DNA of 64,000 nucleotides from Bedellia somnulentella (GCA_963576735.1 OY755173.1:12246873-12310872), one strand, 5' to 3'. Shown: positions 20,611 through 31,374, counted from the first letter of the stretch. Program-made: numbers and translations. Notes: generated by a model not told the origin, from the sequence alone.

Positions 20611-22034
20611 TAATGAAAAAATAGTAAGTTTTAGATTGTAAACGTATCTTTCTCTCTTTATTACGAAAATGATTAAGTCATTATTTATTAACCTTCCATA
20701 CAGGTCCTTAATACATTTTGTAGGTTATTCAAGCCCACTCACACTGTTTAGAACGGCATTGTGTTTCATTCAATGTCATATTGCTAACAAAATTAGTGAG
20801 CCACCAACTTACAGTTAAGGCAGCGCCGAGGAGTAAGTTCGTTATCTTCTTCTTTATCGAAAAAAGGCTGCAGCTCTACATATGTAATCTAATATATGTC
20901 TAATATTATAGGTATACGCTAATAAGTATAATAATACGCGAAAATAAGGATGCATAAAAGGATATGTTGCGAAAATAATATCATAATCCCAAAAACGAAA
21001 GAAGTGATGTAAGGCTTTAATTATTATGAATAACATATGCTTACTAACTTTTGTTGAAAATATTGTGTAATAGCACCTGTGTACTTCTCAAAGTACTTTT
21101 TCAAATTACGCAAATATCATTACGTACAAAATTTGCATTCTTATAACATGAAGAATACATTTAGTGCAATACAAGAGATGCAACGCAAATGATAGGCGCT
21201 AGGCGGTACTAAGCACTATTGTCCTATAGTGATGTCATTTACCCATGACACCAAATCTGTTAGTGGGCAGTTGACAACGTTAAACTAGCATAACGGTGTG
21301 TTGTTGGAATACTGAATAAATATATTGTGTCGTCTGATTAACTATGTTCCTTTGAGAAGTTTGTTACGATTGAGTTGTTGAAATTTATCAGCGATTGTGT
21401 ATTGTGTTTAAAATACACTATACCATAATATTAATAGCTACCTACAGTTATGTTTTTGATTGTATTCTCTTAAATTTAAAACGTTCAAGGATCACTATTC
21501 TTTAAATTCGTTATGCGTTTTATAGGTACTTATTTATAAACAGCTGTATAAACTAATATCGGCAAGAGACAAATACTTCTAGTTTAGTAATGTTCAGCAT
21601 AAAACGAGTATGCCACGAATAAATCTAGCTGTTAAAAAACAATATATTTTCAACTACTAATAACTACGTAAGTAACAATAAGTCTCGTAATGTCTAACTA
21701 GCAACAACAGTTTTTCACTTAGATGCGATTTTAATTGTATACTTATTTGAAAAAGTAGTTTTACGACTGGATTTCCATAGACTCTGATCAATTTTAACTT
21801 GATACTTGTTTGATAAACGAGTAGCTTAACTTCATTTAAATAATTTAAATCTTTTCGTTCATGAAAACCTCATGTGGGGATTATTACTAATAAATAAAGA
21901 ATAAATAAAGGAAAGATCAACTTCTCATTCGAGAGGAAGAGATGTGTAACCAAATAGTAATTGACCAAAAAGAAATAGATGGTGTAACCAAATATTATTG
22001 CGAAGTAAATAAGTAGTTCTCTAAAGTTATGCAA
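20611..22034. other. AT-rich unique sequence
   Basis: No repeats of the main families; a few short open frames without domains. Confidence 0.45.
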
Positions 22035-22130
22035 AACGTTTCTCATCCATCTCAAAAAGTCCTAGATACCTTAGTTGCCATAAAAATACCATCAGAAGGA
22101 GACATTTAAATAATTTCTCACACTACACGG
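22035..22130 (-). mobile_element. Sa SINE head, very old
   Basis: CTCAAAAAGTCCTAGATACC, TTAGTTGCC and CTCACACTACACGGG resemble an antisense Sa head. Weak. Confidence 0.35.
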
Positions 22131-22171
22131 GTAATTAATATTAAAAATTTATATTTACTATACTAAAGTAA

Positions 22172-22212
22172 GTTTGAGTGGTGGGTTGATATCCTCCACC
22201 CACCACTCAAAC
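22172..22212. repeat. 15-bp inverted repeat at the LINE 5' junction
   Basis: GTTTGAGTGGTGGGT (22172-22186) is the exact reverse complement of ACCCACCACTCAAAC (22198-22212), with 11 bases between. The right arm lies in the LINE reading frame; the left arm lies outside it and next to the target site duplication, so it looks like a foldback copy made during integration. Confidence 0.85.
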
Positions 22213-23905
22213 GCTTGAAGACCACGACGGCAATCTGATAACAGCTAAAGAGGAGATCAGGAACCAATGGCGCAATTACTTTCAAGAACTGCTCAATTGT
22301 CCTCCGCTTCAAGAAGCTGTACCCCGCTTGACCGAAGACATTGTGGACGATATCGACCCTCCGTCCTTTGAAGAGGTCAGAGAAGCTATTAAGAGGCTTA
22401 AAAACAACAAAGCCCCGGGGGTAGATGGATTACCATCCGAACTGTGGAAATACGGCGGTGGCACAGTTCAATCCAGAGTATACGAGTTAATACTTAATAT
22501 TTGGGAAAAAGAAAAACAACCTGGGGAATGGAATATTGGCGTCATATGTCCTGTTCATAAGAAGGGATCAAAAAAGAAGTGCTCAAACTATCGTGGAATT
22601 GATTTGCTACCTACAGCGTACAAAATATTGTCCTATGTTCTGCTCAAGAGACTGGAACCATATGCAGAAGTTATCATTAGTGATTACCAGTGCGGCTTTC
22701 GACCAAACCGCAGTACTATAGATCAGATCTTCCTCCTTAAACAACTGATGGAGAAGAAGTGGGAATACGCTCAAAGCATCCATATACTGTTTGTGGATTT
22801 TGCCAAAGCGTACGACAGCATTGACCGAAGTGCGCTATTCACAATATTGAGGTACTTCAATATTCCCAAAAAGTTAGTGGACATGATTCAGATAGCCACA
22901 ACGGATAGTAGGATGCGAGTTCGAGTAGAAGGGGACTTGACGGATGAATTTCCCGTAGTCACGGGTCTCAAGCAAGGTGACGCCTTGTCTCCAATGCTCT
23001 TCAATTTAGTGCTGGAATACGCTCTCAGAAAAGTAAATTCACTAGATGTTGGAGTGCAACTAAATGGTAGACACAAAATAATTGGATACGCTGATGACCT
23101 AGCATTACTGGGAGAAAACCGTAAGGAAATACAAGAATCCGCCAGAGTCCTGGAAACGGAAGCACTGAAGGCCGGTCTAAGGATCAACCACGGAAAAACT
23201 GAGTATCTTCACATGAGACGTTTTAAAATTCCTCGTACAAATCGTCAAGGACTTAATGTTGGAGATACTCAATACAATGGAGTGGCAAAATTCAAGTACC
23301 TAGGCTGTACCATCACAGATACCAATACTCGTGACGAAGAGATCGACATCCGCATTCAAAACTCCCTGCGTTGTAGCGCTGCTCTGCATAAAGTGTTAGT
23401 GTCCAAACTTCTCAGTAGAAACACCAAGATACGCATCTATAAGACCGTAATTAGGCCAATTCTCATGTACGGATGTGAGGCTTGGACACTGACGCTTAAA
23501 GAGGAAAGTAAACTCCTGGTTGCCGAGAGAAGGATCCTCCGGAAAATCTTTGGGCCAAGACAGAGGTCGGATGGAACATGGAGACTGCTGAAGAACGTTG
23601 AAGTCGAAGAACTTTTCGCTGATGCGAACATCCTTGGGGAAACCAAAGCCCACAGACTTCGCTGGCTTGGGCACCTAGAAAGGATGGGTGAAGATCGAGG
23701 TGTCAAAAAAGCGTACATGGGTCGACCAACTGGACGAAGACCTGTCGGACGCCCGCGGTACCGCTGGTGTGATGTGGTAGAAGCGGATCTTCGTGAGCTT
23801 CTAGCAAGCGATTGGCGAGAAACCACACTAGACCGAGACAAATGGCGAAATCTCGTATCGGAGGCCAAGACTCACTTTGGGTCATCGAGCCAGCGTAGTA
23901 AGTAG
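22173..23905 (+). mobile_element. 5'-truncated LINE insertion with 14-bp target site duplication
   Basis: TATACTAAAGTAAG is found exactly at 22159-22172 and 23906-23919, bracketing 1,733 bp of retrotransposon sequence. The 3' end of the element coincides with its stop codon (GTAGTAAGTAG, then the duplication), so there is no 3' untranslated region and only a tiny TAG/TAAG-like tail. The exact duplication and intact reading frame argue for a recent insertion. The shared TAAG between tail and target may have helped priming. Confidence 0.9.
22190..23905 (+). CDS. Non-LTR reverse transcriptase, N-terminally truncated (RTE-like)
   Basis: The frame is open from 22190 to TAG at 23903-23905; the first Met is at 22328 (525 codons) but is internal to the original protein, because RNQWRNYFQELLN-type codons precede it. 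Counting from that Met: the connecting NNKAPGVDGLPSELW is at about 27-40, NYRG at 87-90, DYQCGFR at 119-125, the catalytic FVDFAKAYDS at 155-164, GLKQGDALSP at 213-222, and the YADD box at 254-257. A C-terminal region has RRILRKIFGP, HRLRWLGHLERM, an arginine-rich GRRPVGRPRYRW and a closing DRDKWRNLV motif. This is the palm, thumb and C-terminus of an endonuclease/reverse transcriptase that would copy its own RNA at a nicked target. The endonuclease is missing, so the copy cannot move alone. Clade is uncertain: RTE-type or a close relative. Confidence 0.85.
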   Translation, partial: YPPPTTQTLEDHDGNLITAKEEIRNQWRNYFQELLNCPPLQEAVPRLTEDIVDDIDPPSFEEVREAIKRLKNNKAPGVDGLPSELWKYGGGTVQSRVYELILNIWEKEKQPGEWNIGVICPVHKKGSKKKCSNYRGIDLLPTAYKILSYVLLKRLEPYAEVIISDYQCGFRPNRSTIDQIFLLKQLMEKKWEYAQSIHILFVDFAKAYDSIDRSALFTILRYFNIPKKLVDMIQIATTDSRMRVRVEGDLTDEFPVVTGLKQGDALSPMLFNLVLEYALRKVNSLDVGVQLNGRHKIIGYADDLALLGENRKEIQESARVLETEALKAGLRINHGKTEYLHMRRFKIPRTNRQGLNVGDTQYNGVAKFKYLGCTITDTNTRDEEIDIRIQNSLRCSAALHKVLVSKLLSRNTKIRIYKTVIRPILMYGCEAWTLTLKEESKLLVAERRILRKIFGPRQRSDGTWRLLKNVEVEELFADANILGETKAHRLRWLGHLERMGEDRGVKKAYMGRPTGRRPVGRPRYRWCDVVEADLRELLASDWRETTLDRDKWRNLVSEAKTHFGSSSQRSK

Positions 23906-23919
23906 TATACTAAAGTAAG

Positions 23920-24519
23920 CTAGTATTTATGGATGTAAGAGTTAATCCATGGACATGCTTAAGTAATTTTGAAAAATCTTCAATGACAAAGGCTTTATTT
24001 TATCCCATACTACAAAACTTAAAGAATATATTAGACCTAAGCTCGATAAATTGGATTGGTACCTCTATATTTCGCACGATTTGTCAGACATAAAACAATA
24101 GTTTTTCTGCATAGTAAAAAATATCAATAGGCCTATGCAGGCCTAGGATTATGCAGTGCAAACAACGCTACATTGCTTGTTGGATTCCTGTTTTGGACGT
24201 GTTCATATGATGAATATGGATGTTCGTTTCTTCGTGTGGGAAAATATATATTATATAAATATTGTATCTAGTACATAACTATATAATTATACTTGCTTTG
24301 TAGCTAACATTATCATATATATTAGGTGATGTGAATATATAAACTATTTTGTCATCAGTTCAACGAGCAATTTATTTACAATAATCAAACATCTGTCACG
24401 TTTGCATTTGCACTTAACGCAAACCGTATCAGAAATACTTAGTAGCAATAAAGAGAGCATTTCCCTTTTCCTAGTAATAAAATAACAGTGTATAGAGGTA
24501 ATTCGTATAGCGGGTCGGT
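23920..24519. other. AT-rich unique sequence
   Basis: GGCCTATGCAGGCCTAGG at about 24131 is a small palindrome-rich spot; nothing else recognised. Confidence 0.45.
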
Positions 24520-24650
24520 ATTGAGATGGTGTCGCGTGAGAGCCATCTCCGTCGTATCGCTGCACCGAGCCACTCTTCCCGCGTAGACTAATTACGCGGA
24601 CCGCGGCCATTGCACCCATCTGCTCTCCCATGCATTATGCACAGCTTATT
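24520..24650. promoter_or_regulatory. GC-rich patch with homeodomain-type site
   Basis: GTCGCGTGAGAGCCATCTCC, CCGCGTAGACTAATTACGCG and GACCGCGGCCATTGCACC, then CATGCATTATGCACAGC. CGCGTAGACTAATTACGCG is a near palindrome with TAATTA at its centre. A 95-codon minus-strand frame crosses it but has no domain. Candidate conserved non-coding element. Confidence 0.35.
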
Positions 24651-24844
24651 CGCTCTACGTACCCTAGCATCTTCTCTACAATCTATCACTGTGTAATAAA
24701 TAATTATAGCGCTGCTTTGTGAATGGAATCCATATTCGGTTTTGGAAATGTTGTTGCTTACTTCTGGGGCTTATGGAGAATTTTTTGGGTGAGGGTGCAA
24801 CGTAATGATTAGATAAGGTTAAAATTACATTCACAATTATACAC

Positions 24845-25058
24845 CCATAGAGAGAGCTTTAGTAATGAAAATTCTCTAACTCTATTTGGAAGTGAATTGA
24901 AAAGAAATAGTAAAGTAGAAATAGTATGAAAATAACGTATGATTGGTCCATCAACCACGTCATCCGATAATTAGTTAAAAGCCCTGATACTGTCGGCTCA
25001 TACAGCACTAACGAGAATAATTTAAGTAGTGCTATTATAAGCCGTTTCTGCACAGCTA
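24845..25058 (-). mobile_element. Sa SINE, old, tail lost
   Basis: GAGAGCTTTAGTAATGAAAA, CTATTTGGAAGTGAATTG, TTGGTCCATCAACCACGTCA, GTAGTGCTATTATAAGCCG and CTGCACAGCTA are in the right order with many changes. Confidence 0.65.
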
Positions 25059-26202
25059 TATAGCTACATCCTTACAACACCAATCAATAACTCAGATTGA
25101 AAGATAGAGCAAGTCGACAAATTCGGTTTTCCGCTTTTACAATCTTTATTTTTAGATAGGTACTCTTTGTTAAAAACAAATTAACCGAACAATTACTCCA
25201 ACTCGCATTTTCAACAGTTGCTTAATGGAAATACGTTGTTTTCCAAAAGCGCTCAGTTGTATTTCTTGATGTGTCCTTTTTGGTGTAAATGAGTCACTGT
25301 AATTCTTTCAGTTCGTCCGTCAACCTTGACAGAGTTATTTACCTACGTACCTATTTTTTTCAAGGTTGTTGCTAATTAATGTGATTTGTTGCAAAACTTC
25401 TTTGGACATGTTTAAAATATGAGTTTTTGGATGTGCTAGTAAACGTTAATTATTAAATCATTGTCCGGAAACAGTCAATGTCATTGCATTTTACGTCTTT
25501 GGATTTATATTTAGTTTTTAAACGAGTTTCTCATATGCTTAATGCTTTTTAACGTTGCTTTAAATATGTAGCTGTTGCATAATTTAACATCGTTGATTTC
25601 AATATAATAGAAGAGTTGTATTCACCACACGTTAGCAATCTGGGTATGGCAGTTGTTCTCCGTATATGGATTGAAGTAACCCACGCTTAGCGCCTCTAGC
25701 ATCTTTGTGTCGAGCGAAGTACAAATCCCGATGTTTACGCAACTAGAATTGATTACCGCCATTTGTACTCGAAAACCGAACGAACCTTGTAGTGTTTGTT
25801 TAACACAAACCAGCTACGGGAAATGCTAATTCTCTGATCAAATAATGTACGACCGAGACCAGACGTAGATATCTTATCTGGTTTTCACACGTTTATTTTA
25901 TTTTATATTGGATTCGAATTTGTTATATGCAATCCAAACTTTCTATATATAGCGATCGCATGAAACGGTAGGGATATAGATTTTTTCAAATCGTTGAATA
26001 CATATGTGGCTAGCAAGTTTTAATATATTTTGGCCAAAAAGGTAGAAGAATATATTATTTCGAGTCTGTACAGATCTTAATATATATGATCTTTATGTCG
26101 CATAGTTATGCGCTTTGCGTAAGAGGGACGAGGGATCCGTCCCATAGCATGAGCACGATGTTATTCTGGGTAAAGTACGTAAGTAAGTAAGTAAACGAAT
26201 TG
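25059..26202. other. AT-rich sequence ending in a GTAA microsatellite
   Basis: CGTAAGTAAGTAAGTAAACG at 26175-26194 abuts the start of the broken reverse transcriptase. Before it, GGGACGAGGGATCCGTCCC (26126) forms a small stem. The rest is unique. Confidence 0.45.
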
Positions 26203-27790
26203 GTTCCGTCCATAAATCCGTTTCTCCATCAGTGTTACTCGAGTCCAAGTAACCTGTACTTTGGTGAAAATCTAGCGGAGTCTCGGGTGGGAGCGCAACA
26301 GCGTGACCCCATGGATCCACTTTTATTCAGCCTGGCCATACACAACGTAGTCAAATCAGTGAGGTACCCATTGAACGTTTGGTATCAAGATGATGGTACC
26401 ATAGGCGGACTACTAGAGAAAGTTGTGGATGATCTGAAAGCGAATTAGTGGGTTAGAAATCTTGGGCCATCACATGAACTCAGAAAAATGTGATGTATTT
26501 CCTTGCTCTGGTTATCTATCTGGCACAGAGTTCCAAAGCAGAGTTGGAGGGGGGGAGGGGGTGAAAGTCCTTGACAAGACAAATTTCATGTTGTTGGGCG
26601 CACGCATTTTTCCGAAAGGCGTGCCGGGGGTTCTGCGGAGCAAGTTGAATGCCATGGTTGGAGCTGAGCTACATCTTAAGGAGTTATCTGCACATGGGGC
26701 TCTTGTTATTTTTAGGAACTGCCTTACCCAGCCAAGGTTGACATCTACTTTGCGAACTGCCCCAGTATGGCTGTGTCGAGGGGAGGCAGACTCATATAAT
26801 GAAACTTTGAATTGCCTATTAGAGAAAATTTTAAACGTACGCCTCCCTCACAGGCAGCACTTCTAATACGTTTTGGTGGTCTCAGCGTTCGTAACCTACA
26901 GAATACGGAACTCCCAGCATTCTTGGCCTCTTCGCACGGGGTGCTGAAGCTTGTCACTCGTATTCTGAATTTTGATGGTGAAGGTTTTAGCATCCCATTC
27001 GCCGATAACCTTTTCAGCTGTGGCGAATTTTCCAGAGAAGCCCAGCGTTCTGCGCTCCTGGGATGAGGAACTGTGCAAGTCCTCCGCAGAGCTCGAGAGC
27101 GGAGCTTGCTCGTCTGAGAGCAGTCTCTCAACCGGAGTCGGGTGCTTGATTGCATGCGTTGCCATCTCCGCATTCAGGTACATTTCTGGACGACAACTCC
27201 CTGCGTGTAGCTGTGGCGCTTCGTCTTTGATGCAACACCGCTGTGTTTGTGGTTCATTGGTCGATTTGCTGGGGTGTCAATGGGCTACATTGTGTCAAAA
27301 GCGCAGGGCGACTCTCTCGCCACCACTCAATCAATAACATTGTCCGGAGGGCTCTCGTGTCTGCTGACATTCCATCTGCTTTGGAACCACCAGGTTTATG
27401 TCGCAGCGTCGGGAAGCGTCTGGACGGTCTCACTTTAATACCGTGGGAGAGAGGTCGTTGATTTTTGTGGGATGCTACGTGTGTATGAACGTTGGCAGCA
27501 TCCGACATTAGCTCCACAAGTTTAACTCCTGGGGCCGCGGCGGAGTTGGCAGCGCGGCCAAAATCAATTAAGTACGCGCAGCTGATGGAGAGTTACTGGT
27601 TTGTACCATGTACCATACCTGGGGATCGCAGGGTAGGAACTTTGTCAGGGAAATTGGTCGTTGTTTGAGGGATCGGGAATTGGACTACCGCTCAGGGGCA
27701 TTTCTGGTGCAGAGGATCTCGCTCGCTGTGCAGCGATGGAAGCCTTTGGGTAGGGCATGTCTTGGGGCGGTTAGATTGCCTAATTTTGTT
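26203..27790 (+). pseudogene. Broken reverse transcriptase with restriction-like endonuclease-type C-terminus
   Basis: Consecutive frames read as one decayed protein. At 26284-26325 VGAQQRDPMDPLLFSLAI matches the reverse transcriptase motif usually QQGDPLGPLLF (G to R). WYQDDGTIGG at 26380 is the catalytic DD box. SEKCDVFPCSG at 26480 follows, then the thumb region, FGGLSVRNLQNTELPAF (26870), and LPACSCGA with CVCG (27197-27252). After another frame change come [23 protein letters not shown] and [11 protein letters not shown] (27290-27450). The C-x-C-G ... H-C cluster, the R-H...N pair and a (P)DG followed by TLIPW resemble a PD-(D/E)XK endonuclease as in R2/NeSL/CRE-type elements, with the P changed to L. 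The last piece, GRNFVREIGR ... RSGAFLVQRISLAVQR, ends at about 27730. At least four frame breaks and internal stops make it non-functional. The clade call is an inference. Confidence 0.6.
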
Positions 27791-28398
27791 TTGTTACTTT
27801 TAATCCTTTATTATTTTTGATTTAGTTTAAGTTAATGGTTAATTTCTGTTTTTGTGTTATACTAATTTATATAATATTAATTTTCTTGTACAAAAATACC
27901 TCAAAACTCTTTTTAAAAACTTGTTTATGTGATATTTTTGTCTCCTGATATTAATAAACCCTAATTAATAAAACGAATATATATCTTATGAAGCTGTAAC
28001 GCGACTATTAATAATGCCATAATATCATTAAAGATGTATAGAAACAATGTCCAATAAAATAAATAAGCTTTGCTAGTTCATCATAAGATGTTTGTTATTC
28101 TATAATACGCTACTTTTTTGTACATAATACTGGGATAGATAACTTTTCTATTATATAAGATGATGTAAAAAATTTGATAGACTGCTAATTTAGACAAATA
28201 AACTTAAATAAGTAGTTATTTGTCGCTGATCAATAAATAGACATTAACCCCACACCGAAGTAGCCTTTTTAGTGTCTTTTCACTCCGGTTTAGAAAGATG
28301 GTCTCATAGACAACTATAATTCAGTTAAATTGATAAGTGAAAAATATGGGAGGAGTTTATTCAACTCAAAAAGATTTTTAATGCTTCATTTTTCTTAG
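27791..28398. other. T-rich 3' trail and AT-rich sequence
   Basis: 27790-27880 (TTTTGTTTTGTTACTTTTAAT) may be the 3' untranslated region of the broken element; beyond that nothing is recognised. Confidence 0.4.
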
Positions 28399-28512
28399 AA
28401 TATCAAAATTCCTACGTTTACGTATGTCAGTAAATGTTGGGAGAAGTATGGAAGCAGAAGGGATCAAGTCTGTCAGAATACTAGCGAAATTTGTAGCGAG
28501 CATTATGAAAGG
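28399..28512 (+). pseudogene. THAP-domain half (exon fragment or P-element relic)
   Basis: From 28399 the frame reads IP at 28408-28413, then TYVSKCWEKYGS, then ICSEHYE at 28489-28509, closed by a TAA at 28513. A conserved (F/I)P, a single W about ten residues later and a C-S-x-H-(F/Y) pair are the second half of a THAP zinc finger (C2CH). The first C-x(2-4)-C pair is not found upstream, where a stop at 28396 interrupts a possible LHF start. GAAAG/GTAAAT at 28506-28516 could be a splice donor. THAP domains occur in P-element transposases and in many host DNA-binding proteins; the sequence does not tell which. About 35 codons only. Confidence 0.45.
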
Positions 28513-29459
28513 TAAATAAGGAGTTCTTACATAAAATCATGTTTAATTTGCAATTTTTTGTTCTCCCATCACAATTTGAGTACCCTGTATTGCAATAAAT
28601 TTCCTAGCTTCCTTCCTCCTAATTATGCCAACAAAACCCTTTTAGCTTGGCAATGGTGTTAAAAACTTGTGTAAATACGAAACGGATTAAAGAGCAGGGC
28701 ACACATATATGATATATATCCAAAATAATATGCTAATGATAGCTCAATTCTTATAAATAACATAGTACTGAATCATGCATTGTGTCATCTGCGTCGAAAC
28801 TGATGATCTCATGGGCATTGAAATAAAACAGCTTATAGCCAACTTTTTATACGAGCTCTTCATCGATACACCAACTAATTAAATTTAAAGAGAATAAAAG
28901 CTATTGATTTCGTATTTTTTACGTTTCATTATACGTAGAAATGAATAGGTCAGGATGATTCGATATATTGTGATTGTGACCAATCAGAAATAAATATCGG
29001 TCATGTCGTTCAATAGCGCATAGTACAGAATTGAGATACGATTATGTATTAATAAATAGGCAAAATACATTTTTAAAAAGGATCAAAAAAAGGACATATG
29101 TGTGGTTTCTTAAGCGATTGCAATCCACCGAAACACGATCTTTATGAAACATTCCTGATCATATATTCGACTTATTTACTAAGATACTCAAAAATAAAAT
29201 TGTAGTGTCTGTTTGTATTAAATTTATAATATATATAACCGCGTTTATAATATTTATATAACCGCGTTTAACTAAACGAATATGAATATATACACAAAAT
29301 ACATAATAAAGCAGCTTTTTATTTGTTTCGACTACTCTCTGAAACGACTAATCTCTAAAACGAATCAACTGATTCTGGAGGGACTTTCACTGGCAGGACT
29401 TACATACGTAGCTGATGTAGTAAGCAGCATTCTAATGAATTTAGCCTATTTATTCTTAT
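28513..29459. other. AT-rich sequence, nothing recognised
   Basis: A local near-repeat TTATAATATATATAACCGCGT / TTATAATATTTATATAACCG at 29223-29272 is the only structure seen. Confidence 0.45.
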
Positions 29460-29615
29460 TTCAGCCAATAAACTTCAATGTTAGGTATAGGCCTCTCCTA
29501 AATATCTCAACAACGACCGGCCCTGTGTTGCTTTCATCAAACGTCTTTCTGCAACCTTCACCAAGCATCGGTCCATCTTGTGGAAGGTCTACCCACACTA
29601 CGTCGTCTAACTAAT
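29460..29615 (-). pseudogene. C-terminal fragment of another LINE reverse transcriptase
   Basis: Read on the minus strand, frames give GRPSTRWTDA, then a lysine/valine-rich stretch, ATQGRSLLRYLGE-like codons and a closing motif. This corresponds to the R-x-G-R-P-x-T-R-W-x-D ... A-x-D-R-x-x-W-R-x-L-G-E-A-Y end found in many insect RTE-like polymerases. The frame shifts at least twice. It is distinct from Ra and from the 22173 element. Confidence 0.5.
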
Positions 29616-30837
29616 TGATCACTTTCATTTAATTACTATGTCATTATCTAATACATACATTATTAATACAAAAATAATAAGAAAAAGAATAAAATGAAAA
29701 AATAGAGCTGTCTAATGTTAAGAAACACAGATATATGAGTAGATTTCTTAAATTGTATTGATTAGCCAAATTAGCTATATTACACACGATGCTTGGCTCA
29801 AATTGTCAAAGAGCGCATCAGAATATGTGAACACTATATCTCAGAATTTAAATCGATATTTCTTTTATTTCACCAAAAAATGACACAATGTTTGCTGTAA
29901 AAATATTTTTATTGCAGATGCATACAGACTCCAACCTGTAATTTAAAAACCGAGAGGTTCTTTCTAACAACCAAAATTTATTGGTCATTTATATTATATG
30001 CACACATCCGATTTAAACACTACTTCAGAGTTTAACAATAATTTATGACTATTCATTGAGTAAGACCAAAAAGTGTTTTAGTTTTGGAGGCACAAATATA
30101 CTTCTGCATTGATGTATACTTTTGTATAGATATTTATTTAACAGTTCGATGCACACAGTCTCAAGCATATTTAGTAAAGTCGAGTGGACTTCTTTGTTCT
30201 TTTGACTGAATACATGTAAATGAGTCTTTTTTATCTTCCACTTGTGTAGACTCAAAACTTAGTTCAAATGCAGACTTTAACTTATTGAGTTCCGAAAAAC
30301 GTATGATGTCATAAAATTAAAAAAGGTTTAAACGCATAAAAATTACAATAAGACACGTTTTGAACATGGATTAGACGTATCCGAATTAAGTAAATAGAAA
30401 TGTAACAGACGATATATGACACTATAACTTATTTATCCTATCACTTCCTATAGTCCGTAATAATGTATGGGGTAGGAGTACGAATGATATATCGAAAAAC
30501 AAACAATCAGTGATTAAAGTAAATCACATGCAGTTCTAACAACAGTAATAAACGCATGTTTAGAAGTATTACTACCCTGATTTTACATACACGTTAATGC
30601 TTGGCGGCTGTGAAGTTCAAAGAAAGAAATAGCCGTCTAATTGGAGAAAAAACCATATTAAGATATGCCTGCTGAATGACGCCGAGTTATTGCGAGGTGC
30701 TATTAAACTTCCCGCAAACGTTTAAACACAGTAATGTTGAGAAAAATAAAGAATAAAATGAAGAATGACTTTAATGTAGTAAAGGTAGACGTTGGAATTA
30801 AAGTTCCCAGAACGCTGGCAGCTATGGGCCCGCGTCC
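29616..30837. other. AT-rich unique sequence
   Basis: No member of the window's repeat families. Short minus-strand frame near 30049-30255 without a domain. Confidence 0.45.
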
Positions 30838-30859
30838 AGCCGCCGCCGCCGCCGCCGCC
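30838..30859 (+). repeat. (GCC)n trinucleotide repeat
   Basis: About seven GCC units in an otherwise AT-rich area, preceded by CTATGGGCCCGCGTC. It lies inside a 65-codon frame (30734-30931) where it would encode an alanine run, but nothing else supports that frame as a gene. Confidence 0.8.
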
Positions 30860-31179
30860 TTGCTCTTATTCCTTCTACACAATCGAAACGTTTTCCATTC
30901 ACTTTTTAATTTATTTGTATCCGCAATTTAAATACCGCCTTGATTCTCACTGTACTTTATTTTTATTTATATTGTACTTTTGATATGAAGAAGCAAAATA
31001 TGGAGTTTGTGTTGTTTTGTAGCTAACAAAGTTTTGTGATAAGACTACTGTTAGGAAAAAAGTGAATTTAATGAAAGGTAATAAACACATTTATCATGAC
31101 AATAAAAGAGTAACCAATTGTTAAACAAGCCTTATAATCTATCCATATTTATTTAAAAAGGAAATAAAATATGTGTGTG
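30860..31179. other. AT-rich sequence, nothing recognised
   Basis: No family repeat or coding signal. Confidence 0.45.
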
Positions 31180-31186
31180 TGAAATA

Positions 31187-31374
31187 AAGTTTTTGTATGT
31201 TTGTAATGAAAAGGCTCCGAAATATTTTTTAAAACATTCTTTCATCAATACTCGTAGAAAACTACAACCTTCAGAACAAACAAGGGATATATCAACATGT
31301 TAATTTTCATAAGAAGATAGTAACATTTCAAAAATAATACTACCCGTACAAAGCTGGGGGAGTCCACCAGTCTT
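31187..31374 (+). mobile_element. Non-autonomous element with Helitron-like 3' end
   Basis: Order of landmarks: TTTTTGTATGTTTGTAATG, GGCTCCGAAAT, AACATTCTTTCATCAATACT, GAAAACTACAACCTTC, and CTACCCGTACAAAGCTGGG ending near CCACCAGT. The 1838 fragment shares the first half and the 3002 fragment the last, so the whole unit is about 190 bp. The short stem then C(T/C)AG before T is Helitron-like, but the match to CTAG is imperfect. Confidence 0.45.

Noticed and set aside
23437..23868. 143-codon antisense frame and other antisense frames at 22888-23187, 23396-23674 and 23703-23885
   Set aside because: Shadows of the sense reverse transcriptase, which has clear catalytic motifs.
22328..23905. Host gene interpretation of the 525-codon frame
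   Set aside because: Bracketed by an exact 14-bp target duplication and bearing LINE polymerase motifs, so it is a retrotransposon copy.
26745..27183. Minus-strand frames of 95-142 codons
   Set aside because: Antisense shadows of the decayed reverse transcriptase.
30734..30983. Frames with alanine or proline runs
   Set aside because: Created by the GCC microsatellite; flanks have no coding signal.
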